From contig OY730171.1 of NCBI GenBank assembly GCA_963422465.1, forward strand, positions 3,286,001-3,350,000: a stretch of DNA of 64,000 nt, written 5' to 3'. The notes below the pieces were generated by a model. That model had not been told where the DNA came from. It made no database searches and worked only from the letters and a program-made list of their open reading frames with translations. Shown here one piece after another: positions 54,786 to 64,000 of the stretch (positions within the stretch are counted from its first letter, which is position 1; the number at the start of each line of letters is the position of its first letter). Source of the stretch: Lichina pygmaea. Lineage: Eukaryota > Ascomycota > Lichinomycetes > Lichinales > Lichinaceae. The position numbers were made by a program, and so were the translations under genes.

Positions 54786-55735
54786 TCAACGGTTGCTCTT
54801 GGCGACTCGTTCCAGTTCGTCCTTCTTCTTGATGGCGTAGCTGTTGCTGCTTCCCTTGGCCGCATTGATCAGCTCCTCGGCGAGACATTCGGCGATCGTC
54901 TTGACGTTGCGGAAGGCCGCCTCGCGCGCGCCGATGGTCAACAGTGCGATGGCCTGATTGACTCGTCGCAGCGGAGACACGTCGACGGCCTGACGTCGCA
55001 CCGTACCCGCCGAGCCAATCCGAGTGCTGTCTTCCCGAGGGCCGCAGTTGGCGATGGCGTCAACGGTGACCTGGATGGGGTTCTGATCGGTGAGGACGTT
55101 GATCTGGAGAGTTGTTAGCATGTGGTGAATATGTCAGCGATTGCAGGACTCGAGACTAGGCGGATTGCTCGAGGAACAAAATGTAGAGTCGACGTCTGGT
55201 CCTGCGTCACAGCGTATGACAAAAGACAGCAGTCGACTCACAATCTCAAAGGCGTGGGCTACGATTCGCACGGCCATGAGCTTCTTGCCGTTATTTCGGC
55301 CGTGCATCATGAGCGAATTGGTGAGGCGCTCGATGATGGGACACTGGGCCTTTCGAAAGCGTTTGACAGCGAAGCGGCCGGCCGAGTGGGAGATGTAGCA
55401 GGGTGCACGGGTTTGGATGTAGTCCCTACAGAGCAGTGGAACAAGTCAGCCAACGACCATCTCCAACAGGACGTTCCGACTGATCTAGTCGGCTATATGG
55501 CACCATCCCCACCCCTTCCTAACGACCCCAGATACCCGTGCAAGACCAAAAACGCGTTGCCGGCAGAACAAAGTTAGAAGAACACTTACGACAACGAAAT
55601 GTCTCGAACGTCGACTTCGTCATACGACCACTTGCCGAACAGCTTGATCTGGCCGATCTGGTCGAGGACTTCTTTGGGCAGGACCTCGTAGCCGTTGGCC
55701 GCGGGCACCGCCACCTCTCCGTTTTCCGACGACAT
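54786..55735 (-). CDS. RPS5: 40S ribosomal protein uS7 (S5)
   Basis: Small-subunit head protein at the mRNA exit. Exons on the minus strand are 55735-55590, 55425-55242 and 55103-54786, giving 215 residues, normal for fungi. Blocks: [20 protein letters not shown] at the start, [80 protein letters not shown] and a C-terminus ending [14 protein letters not shown]. The introns (164 and 138 nt) are longer than most here. I looked for a C/D snoRNA in them and saw none. A TTAGGG element lies about 165 bp upstream. Confidence 0.97.
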
Positions 55736-56260
55736 GGCTGTGCGACTGTTGCTGATGCTACTCGATATGTGTCAGGTTAGCTTCCCGGCAGATCTTCGTC
55801 GTTGGTGGTTCGCTCACTCGTGTACTTTGGTGACAGCTTGGTTCGCTGCCGGTTGCGATAGACGAGTATCAAGCGTGACTGTCAAACTTCCACACAAATT
55901 AGGGCTTTGCGCGGGGGGCATGGTATATTTAAACGAGCCTTTATTATCGGGAAACAGTAACCGAGCTTTCATAGAGTTCACGTGAGTAGCCGTCAAGTAC
56001 TTCCGTACGTACGAGTACACGAAGGTCAGGCCTGCAACTTCAACGAGCACGTCAAACAGGGCCGGATCACTACCAGGTTCAATATCAAGCCACCAATAAA
56101 TTCGATCGAGGTCATGCAGTACGCTCAATTCTCGCAAGGTAGATTGTAGCAATGATACGGATATGAGATACGTAAATCTACACCACAAGAATCTACACCT
56201 CCTAAAACCCTCGGCCAGGACGTAGCCAAACCCGGGGGGATGCGCCCTTCCAAATAAGAT
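55736..56260. promoter_or_regulatory. RPS5 upstream region with TTAGGG and GTAC element
   Basis: The spacer between LHS1 (its 3' end) and RPS5. It has TTAGGG at 55899-55904 (plus strand) and the recurrent element GTACTTCCGTAC at 55997-56008. The TTAGGG parallels the telobox-like elements upstream of RPL4. Confidence 0.5.
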
Positions 56261-59200
56261 CTATAGCTCGTCGTGCTCCTTCTGCTCGGGTTCAGCCTCC
56301 ACGGGAGTCTGCGTGCGACTTGCCTCTGGTGCGACCGTGCTTTCCGAAGCGGCGGGCGTTTGCGTGACCTTTGAGCTGGCGCTATTGGCTTTCTTCTTCG
56401 GCTTTGTCTTGACCTTGGTGGACGACGACGACGACGACGACGACGACGTCTTCTGCTTGACAGGCTTGCGCATCTGCTGCTCCAGTACCTTCATGATGAC
56501 TTGGTTGAGCTCCTTGGACTTGGCCTCGATATCGCTCGTCAGGATCACGGGGTCATCCCGCGGAGACAGTTTCCCTTGCTCCGCGAGCTTGGCATCCAAC
56601 CAATTCTGGATGGATTCGTAGCTGCTTCTCAGATGGGCAACGTCTTCGACCGTGTACAGAGGAGCATCTGGTGACTGGGAAGGTGCTGTCGCGGTTGAAG
56701 TGGAGGTGCTCGAGCTCGAGTCTTCGAGGTCCGCAAAGTGGTCGCTTGCTGAAGCCGTCAAGGCGGACTCTGGTGCGCTGGCAGCAGACTCCGAGGAAGA
56801 GGAAGTGGAAGAAGACGAAGAAGAAGAAGCTGCCTCTGCGCTTGCCTTGTCGATGTGCTTTTGCATGGCGTTGACGAGGACCTGCGTCTGGTTCAAGGCA
56901 TCCTTGATGAATTCGACCGCCTTGGGTCTGGTGGCCGCCTCCCGCCGTCGCTTCTCGACAGGTTCGACGAGGTCTTCCAGCTGCTTCAGTCGAGCTCTGA
57001 GTTCGCTGCGTGCGGCATCGGCGCCATCCTCATACAGCCAGTCCGATGCTGCTCCAAGCTTCGCTTGCAGCTGACTCCGCTCCTCGTCACTCGATGACGC
57101 GATGAAAGACTCGTCCGTCAGCTGATCTCGAGCTCGGTATATGAACGCCTCCAGAGTGTTCAAGCTCTCCTCGCGCATGAGCCGTGCCTTGTCGGAAGCA
57201 TCAAAGGCGGCCAGTCTGTACCTCTGTCAGCCGAAAAACATCCACAGTCGTACGACGGGTCGATCGATACCTTTTCTTCATGCGGTCAAGGTCCGCCTTG
57301 GACACATCCGGGATCCCTTGATCTTCCGTGGTGAAGTGCAGATAGATGGTCTCGGTTGCCTTGCTCGTCTCCGCAGCGTTCTCGGTCTCGTTGTCTGCCG
57401 TCGAGTTGGTAGTTGCGCTGGACGCACTTGGCGAGGCCGCTTCAGATGTTGCGGACTCGCTGGCGCTGGACGAGTCACCGGCTGACGACCCTTCGCCCAT
57501 TGGCTCCTGTTCGTCCTGCTTTCCGCCGAAACCGAAGAAGCCCTTGACGTCATCCACGACGCCTCCCTTCTTTTCGACGTAATCCAAGGCGCAAGCAACG
57601 GTACCGTAAGCCACCTCGGGTAGGCCATCGCGTGCCCCGAGCCTGAAAACGAAGGTTGTGGTGATGTTCGCCGCAGCACATCCTGGCTTGTCCTTCAACT
57701 GAGCAACAGATGCCGTAAGGTTCCGCGTCTGGATCTTCGCGATGGGGTTTAGTTCGCCCTCGGACTCTCCGCCCGCGGTGCTGTCATCCTGGTAGAGCGT
57801 GAAGGCAAAGTCTTGAAGGTTCTTGAACGGGACGTTTTTCTCGACCCCTCTTTGCGACGTAGGCACGAACAGCTTCTGCCGCCGATCTGGAAGAGCAGCC
57901 GATGCCCAAGTCAGCCGGATGCGCGGCCGAATGTTCTGGACTGGGCCCCTCACCTTTGCCATCGACAGGCCACTCGACCCCGAACGAGTACGGTGTGGCT
58001 TCCTTGACTTGGATTTCCTTGACCCTGAAGCTAGGGCTCAGGCTCGCGCCTCGGAAAGCGGCGCCGAACACCGCAGCCTCGTCGGCGTTGACGTTGCTCC
58101 TGATCTTCGTGCTCCCTCCGAGCAGTTGCTCGAGTGTCGATTGGACGATGGGGGTTCGCGTCGCACCTCCGTGCAGAATCACCGAATCCAGCTCGTCGAC
58201 GGCCATCTTCGACGCCTCCAAGGCCCGCTTCACGACGACCTTGACCCGTTCGGTGAAAGCAGAAGCCATGTCTTCGAACTGGGAGCGCGTGATCTTGTAG
58301 CGAAAATCGACGTCGTCATAGAGACCCTCGAAGCTGGTCGAGGTCTCCGAATTTGCGCTGAGGACCTGTCTGACGCGCTCGGCATCCTTCAGCAGCTTGG
58401 CCATGGCCCTTCCGTGGACCTTGACATTCTCGGCGGCGACACCTTTCCCCTGGGCGCCTTTGCTCTTCACAAACTCATCGACCATGTGATCGACGATGGC
58501 TGCATTTAGCGCGTCACCGCCGAGCGATCTGTCATGACTAGTGGCGAGCACGGCTACATCTTGAAACGTCTTGTTGTATTTCCCGACGTCCTTGACTGTC
58601 TTCTGTTGGAATTCCAGGATCGAAGCCGTTGTCGAACCAGCCCCCATATCGAAAACCAGATGCCGCTCCGCCTTCCCTCCTTCCTTGACGCTGGGGAACG
58701 CGCGAGAGGTGGCATAGTTCACTCCGACTGCCAAGCCATCGCTGATCAGACCCAAGACTTTCAGACCCGCCAACTTGGCCGCCAGCTCCAGCGCCCGTAT
58801 CTCCTGCGCCGTGAAGAACGCCGGGGCCGTGATCACGACGTCCTTGATGATGGTCCCTTTGCCTGCCAAAGCCTCGGCGTTCGACCGAATGTTCTGTAGC
58901 TCCATCGCGAGGAGCTCTTCCACTGTGAAAGGATCCTGAGCCTTCCCAGACGCCTTGGAGACAAACGCCGCCGTCGCCCTGGTCTGATCGCGAACGATTT
59001 CTAGAGCCGGGTGTGATCTTCTGTACTGCTCGACCGACTCCGAGTGTTCCAACGGCTGCCCGAGTAAGGGTTTGAGATTGGGGTAGACATCGCCGGGATA
59101 CCGAGCTGCGAGCGCCATGGCATCGGAGCCATAGACACGCTCCGGAAGGTCATCCTTCTTCTGCGCATTCTGCGGGGGTTTGAGGGCGACGGCCGATACC

Positions 59201-59391
59201 TCTTTGCGCTTCGAGTCCTTTGTCAGGACAATCTCCAGGGGGATACCAGGTTTCACGAGCGCCGCCTTGATGTACTCCGTTCCTAGATCGACCCCTAAAA
59301 CCGCTGATGCCGCCGATGCTGTGAAGGAGAAGAAGGAGAGAAAGAGGAAGAGCGATGTCAATAGAGCGGTGCGCCGGCCCGGCGGCGCCAT
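56261..59391 (-). CDS. LHS1: ER-lumenal Hsp70 Lhs1/Grp170
   Basis: Large Hsp70 of the ER lumen that acts as nucleotide exchange factor for Kar2/BiP and as a holdase. Exons on the minus strand are 59391-57954, 57886-57271 and 57215-56261, giving 1002 residues. The ATG at 59391 opens a signal peptide (LLTSLFLFLSFFSFTASA); the open frame extends 47 codons further upstream but would bury it. The Hsp70 nucleotide-binding domain shows VLGVDLGTEYIKAALV, LVFDMGAGSTTASILEF, DRSLGGDALNAAIVDHMVDE and VILHGGATRTPIVQ. The C-terminal half has Ser/Ala/Thr-rich low-complexity loops and helices typical of Grp170. The protein ends KEHDEL, an HDEL-type ER retrieval signal. Confidence 0.95.
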
Positions 59392-59891
59392 GACCGAGGA
59401 GTCTGGCGAGGGAGGGTCGTACGAGCGACCGACGGCGACGCTGCACCCAGCAGAGAAGAGAATGCGCCTAGCAATCCAATCGTCCAAAGACAGGAACTCC
59501 GCTACCCTCTGCGACAAAAGGAGAAGTGACAAACGGAGTTGCCAGAGAAAATTGGGCCGATGAGGTAGTCTCCGATAGACATCTCTCCGGTTTTGGCGGG
59601 TGGGAGTGCTCTGGTTGTCGCCAAATAGCGAACCCGAGAGGACACTTTGGCATCATCTGAGCTCCGCATAGGACCACAGCTGAATTAAAGCTACTTCCGT
59701 ACGCGCGTATTCATCTATTCGAACGAACCTGCTGACAACGAACAGCAGGTCAAAGCTCTCCAGAAACACTCTCGCAGGCAGCGACATGAACAGTTTTGGA
59801 AGTTACAGCAGAGCAATCCGCCCTCTCTTTGCCCTTTCGCCCAACGATAGTCGACCCCAAAGCGAAGGCCCAACAAGGAATGGGACATGTC
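59392..59891. other. intergenic
   Basis: The LHS1 promoter and the 3' region of the LCHN-like gene. A CTACTTCCGTAC element lies at 59691-59702. No gene was recognised. Confidence 0.5.
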
Positions 59892-62024
59892 TCAGCAGAT
59901 CCTCATGCCACAGCACTCGATGCCTGCACCTTGTGCTTGAGCAACGACACCGAAATACTTCCGGGTGAGCTCCTCTGCAAAAGCGATGTCGCGCGCGCTC
60001 CATACGTCCAAGCCTAACTGCGAGATGTCCCTACTACGCATGCGCAACGACCTGCTTTCGTCGTATGCGACGGCCGTACTTCGGTCGTCTTCGTCGCTTG
60101 CGTTGTCGATCATGTTGGCTACATCGGTCAGCATGCTCGTCGTGAGGCGGCGGAAGTAGGCGATCAGAGCCATCTCCGGCAGGGATTCGCATTGGCTGGC
60201 CACCTCTGCTTCGTCGTCTCCGCCCGCGAGAGCGTCGTTGGCGGACGAGGATTGCAAGGCAAAACTGGCAAATCCCTCTAGTAGCGGCTCTTCTTCCTCT
60301 GTCGGGCCTTCGAGATCTCCTGGCTCTTCTCCGGCCGATGCCCACCACATGAAAGATGTGTAGGTCAAGGCTGGCCAGGAGAGCGGCTCCAGGACGCCGT
60401 CGTCGACTATCGTCCTCGGTCAGCAAGTCGTAGTGCCCTCCCCTGAATGGACGATCCTCGGACAAGGTACCTTGCAAGTCGTACGGATCCACGTCGAGCT
60501 CTAAGGGCGATTCTGAAAGATGCCATGCGTCGTGCATCTTCCTTAGACTTCTCTGCAGAAGAAGGTGTCGCCTGAGATCTCTCTGGGTGGCTCTGATTTT
60601 ATGGCCGTCTGAAGACTCGATTCGGGCCCACCGTTTCCCTCCAGCCCCCCCGCTCGACTGGCTTGGTAGATGTACGAGGACGTCAAATAGTTTGGGTCTT
60701 CCGGCGATTAAACGATCTGTCGTGCAAGCTATCCACCCAGCGGAGCTTCTCCAGGCAGAAGCATCGGTTGGGTAACGCACAGGGACACTTGCAGCGGTGG
60801 TTCTCGCAACCTCCTCGAGAAACGGAATGTCGTGAATGCCAATCGAGTAGAGGAGACTTGAACGTGACGGAGGCCCACGGCTCGGTATCACTCCCGCAGC
60901 GGAAGCGGGAATGTCAGCCAACAGGGCAATATCATACACTGTTGATGCGTAGTAGCCTGTTAGCACTTCCGCCCCAGTAACAGATTCCGGGCGTTGGCTC
61001 TCGGCTGACCAAAATGACAAGCACGCCGGATTGGCGCTTCGCAAACGAACAATATCCGCTTGCGCAACAGTGCCGCCCTGTAGAGAGGGAAGAGAAGAGG
61101 ACCGAGGACGTCGTAGAGGTCCGGCAAGGAGAGCGCCGGGTGCGACTCGGGCAACCGATGAGACTGCGGATCGGAAGCCGTCGATCCTGAACTCGACCGT
61201 ATCTGGCGATCTCTGGTCCGGCGATCTCTGGTCCGTGGGCCGACAGCCGAGGACTGTCCATCTAGGCTCCTGATGCTCAGGGGGGAGGGCGGCGGCGAGC
61301 CCTGACGAGGCAACACATCATCATCACGTGTCTGATTAATGAACCAGTACTTTCCGAGATCTGGCAGAGGCATCTCGCCAGACTCAAGATCCGGTCTTTC
61401 TTCTGCGATCTTGCTGTACCCTCCGTCAGAAAGTCGACTCCTCCTGGTGGTCTCGCGTCGGCTCTTAGAACACCCAACGCACCTAGCAAGGGCCTGCAGA
61501 TGTGGTACATGTTGCCAGCTCCTCCCTAATCTTCCCATGCTAAGGGGCACCAAAGCACCGACGGCCAACATGACAGCATTGCGTCGGCTTTCTTCCGCCG
61601 GGTAGGTGACGAAGGCGCTAACGCCCGCGTACTCCTCGTGGATGAAATATCTGACGAAGCGGTTAGCTCTGTTGCGAAGCTGTGGTCTGAGGAGATACAC
61701 TCACATGACATCTTCTTTCAGCGAGTGCAGACCTGACGGCAGAGACTTGTATTCGACGGAATCCTCCAATTTCACTGCGACATGAGATCAATCGTCAAGG
61801 TCAACGATCCGATAGGTCAAGAAAGCATTGCCGAAAAGACCCTACCTTTGGCTATCGTCTGATGCCAACCCAGCGTGTACCTTGAAGCGTCGCCTCGTCA
61901 GCTGGTTGCGAACGATCATGTAGATGATTGGGGCTGCTTACCCTTTCCGTTTGTCAAAGTAGACGACGAACAAGGCGGCAACCGGCGGAAGGTCAGGATC
62001 GGTCCTGTTTTCGTTCGGCTCCAT
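59892..62024 (-). CDS. DUF4484/LCHN (DENN-type) protein
   Basis: Related to metazoan LCHN/DENND11 and yeast Anr2, thought to be DENN-type proteins of membrane traffic. Exons on the minus strand are 62024-61942, 61880-61846, 61774-61705, 61650-61010, 60938-60471 and 60406-59892, giving 603 residues. Exon 2 is a 35-nt microexon. Blocks: LPPVAALFVVYFDKRKGYTL, VEYKSLPSGLH, YFIHEEYAGVSAFVTYPAEE, LAVGALVPLSMGRLGRSW, LFPLYRAALLRKRILFVCEA, VYDIALLADIP, YSIGIHDIPFLEE, WIACTTDRLI and PLSWPALTYTSFMWWASAGE. Two apparent frame changes disappear with introns 61009-60939 and 60470-60407, each with a good branch site. The C-terminus carries an acidic insert (EGPTEEEEPLLEG). It is head to head with DML1. Confidence 0.9.
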
Positions 62025-62521
62025 GGATACTGCCACCGCTGTTGATGTCTGGCAAAGACGGTGGTGATTTCCGATCAGGAAGCTCGAGGCGGCGAACGTC
62101 GGCGCTTGGCCGGGCCTTATAAGGCTGGCAAAAGCAATATCGATACCGTAGGGCTGTCGAGTAGTCGAGCGGCAAGGCTGAACGGGCACCCAGTCAGTCC
62201 CTCTGTACGGAAGGTACGTACCCGCGACTTACTGTGCGACTCCACTGAGGCTGTCGAGCTGAAGAGGCAATGCGCGCAATGGTTTCAGTTGACACATTCA
62301 TGATGACGTTCTTTGATTGGAGAAGCTCCGCCTCTCCATTGCGGCACCTATAAAACATCTAGCACCTGATTAGACTGTTGATTTACAGGTACGGGTCTGA
62401 TCAGCCGTTGGTCTTCTCCTTGCCTTTGCCACAGCCATTCCATCTTTTTCAAGATCCAGCTAATGCCATCTAGCCTGCAAAGACTTTATTCATCGCATCC
62501 ACCGTAGGTCCTGGCTTGGGG
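62025..62521. promoter_or_regulatory. bidirectional promoter LCHN/DML1
   Basis: A 497-bp spacer between divergent starts. It includes a GTAC-type GGTACGTACC near 62211-62222. I see no recognisable factor site beyond this. Confidence 0.4.
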
Positions 62522-64000
62522 ATGCATGAGATCATCACCCTGCAGCTAGGCCAACGGAGCAACTACGTGGCAACCCACTTCTGGAATGCTCAGGTAGGAG
62601 ACTCGGTTTCATGGAGCCAGTTGCGTTCGCATCCGGCGCGCGTATAATGCCGTGGCATGGGCTAGATCGTGCGTCAGGAATCGTATTTCACATACGCCGG
62701 CGAAGAGGAATCGATAGTCGACCACGATGTCCACTTTCGAGCCGGGCTCGGCGTCGACGGCGTGGAAACGTTTACGCCGAGGACACTTATCTACGACCTC
62801 AAAGGAGGATTTGGATCGCTCAGAAAGTTCAATGCACTGTACGAGATCGACGAAGGCCGCGATCTGCTGCGTGGCTTGTGGTAAGATCGACGTCGATCTG
62901 ACATGGCCCGCCCCCTCTTGTGCCTGTGGAGCGCGCCCGACCAGCTCATGAGCTGCGAACACAGGGACGGGCCAAGCTCGATGCAGCAGCAGTCGCCGCT
63001 CGAACGACCGCCGTACCAAATAGACCTGGACCAAGGCCTACCACGACGGCCCCTGACCACGGAGACGGTCAGGTACTGGTCAGACTTCAACCGCGTCTTC
63101 TATCATCCAAAGTCCGTCGTGCAGGTCAACGAATACGAGCTTAACTCAAGCATCATGCCCTTCGAGGACTGGAACGCTGGCGAAGAGCTCTTCAACTCGC
63201 TGAACAAGGAGCACGACCTCCTCGACCGAGACTTCCGATCTTTCGCCGAGGAATGCGATCTCCTTCAGGGGGTGCAGATGCTGACGGGGGTCGACGACGC
63301 CTGGGGAGGGTTTGCAGCCCGTTACCTCGACCACTTACGTGACGAGTTTGGAAAAGCAAGCGTGTGGGTGTGGGCGCTGGAAGATGGGCATAGCACCTCT
63401 GCCGTGAGGATCGACCGCGATCGAGATTCCTGGACGGTCAAGGGCGGTGGCTGACATCTTCACCAGCGCACGCAGACGAAAAAGGGCGCCAACTCTGCAC
63501 GATCCGTACTCGGCATCTCGTCCCAGGCATCGTTGTACGTTCCGATGGTAGATCCACCGGCAACCCTACCAACACACGTGCAGGTGGATTCGAGGTCGGA
63601 GTGGCACACCTCTGCCTTGCTCTCCACGGCAATGGAGACCATGACGTTGCCGAGCCGCTTGAGACCATCGAACCGTTCTCGTGCGACAACGAGTGCAATG
63701 GAAGACATGCTGCGACGCAACGAGAGTCGAAACATTGCCGTCGTCCGGTTGGAGGTCGAAGAGGCCATGGAGAATGGCCTTCACGATGCAAGGACGTCCG
63801 GTCTCCACAACGCACAGTCCGGCTACTTCAGCTTGTATCCAACGAACACAGGTGCGAGAGACGACGGATCGAGCCAGGTCTTTTCAGAGTTGGAGGTACG
63901 CCGTCAGCGTGAGGCGGATGTCCCGTCCGTCGTCACGACCGAGGCTCGAGCGACCCAGGCTCAAAGGTTCGTGGCATCAACGCGAAGCCGTTTGCGCCAT
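62522..64000 (+). CDS. DML1: DML1/misato tubulin-like protein, cut by the window end
   Basis: Tubulin/FtsZ-like protein needed for mitochondrial distribution and inheritance. Exons are 62522-62593, 62678-62880, 62965-63403 and from about 63467 on. The gene runs off the window, so the C-terminus is missing. Blocks: [20 protein letters not shown] at the start, [100 protein letters not shown] and [20 protein letters not shown]. The start of exon 4 is less certain: 63467 suits the nearest branch site (GCTGAC), and 63476 would also keep frame. A further intron near 63898-63960 is possible. Confidence 0.92.

Noticed and set aside
55104-55589. snoRNA inside the long RPS5 introns
   Set aside because: I saw no C box (RTGATGA) with a matching D box in either intron.
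60407-60470. Apparent frameshift in the LCHN-like gene
   Set aside because: A 64-nt intron with a GCTGAC branch site joins ...DPYDLQ to VDDGVLEPLSW in frame.
1-64000. Secondary-metabolite or defence gene cluster
   Set aside because: No polyketide synthase, NRPS, terpene cyclase, P450, pathway regulator or NLR-type gene was seen. Neighbouring genes are unrelated housekeeping functions.

Overview
The window is nuclear DNA of a filamentous ascomycete (Pezizomycotina). The genes carry short spliceosomal introns (mostly 46-130 nt) with GT/AG ends and CTAAC/CTGAC-like branch points. Several proteins belong to families I know mainly from Pezizomycotina: a very long RhoGEF-like protein with a C-terminal PH-like part, a coiled-coil protein with a Cys-rich QFGCCACRLAE motif, tandem-domain secreted cupredoxins, and a DUF4484/LCHN protein. 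I cannot place it to class or species. No transposon ORF, tRNA, rRNA, CRISPR array or organelle gene was recognised. All exon boundaries below were derived by eye from splice signals, reading phase and conserved protein blocks.

Layout, left to right. 132-391: possible 3' exons of an unidentified minus-strand gene. 868-2679: GMP synthase. 3449-4756: ribosomal protein uL4 (minus), head to head with a MAPEG-family protein (5130-5769). 5770-9090: gene-poor, with decayed tandem and inverted repeats. 9091-15230: 1958-residue RhoGEF-like protein. 16318-18328: queuosine-nucleotide hydrolase (Qng1/DUF2419). 18329-20905: gene-poor. 20906-23177: sulfotransferase-like protein with a perfect GGTN repeat block. 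23178-25271: low-complexity DNA. 25272-26737: Atg27 (minus). 28006-29088: secreted double-cupredoxin protein (minus). 30553-30777: possible small Cys protein. 31710-34490: Hsp104 (minus), head to head with Rdh54 (34863-37747). 38255-41937: NRDE2 (minus), head to head with UTP10 (42452-48444). 48992-49804: Spd1/Dif1-type ribonucleotide reductase regulator. 51278-53445: coiled-coil protein. 54786-55735: ribosomal protein uS7/RPS5 (minus). 56261-59391: Lhs1/Grp170 ER chaperone (minus). 59892-62024: DUF4484/LCHN protein (minus), head to head with DML1/misato (62522 to beyond the window end).

Most genes are core housekeeping functions: nucleotide supply (GMP synthase, the RNR regulator), ribosome production (uL4, uS7, UTP10), RNA surveillance (NRDE2), protein folding (Hsp104, Lhs1), recombination (Rdh54) and membrane traffic (Atg27, LCHN). 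They do not form a metabolic cluster. The striking features are in the spacers and at fine scale: a genome-specific GTACGGAAGTAC element repeated in many intergenic regions, telobox-like TTAGGG elements upstream of both ribosomal protein genes, four head-to-head gene pairs, a GC-AG intron in uL4, 21 perfect 12-bp repeats inside the sulfotransferase-like gene, and a PIP-degron-like motif in the RNR regulator.
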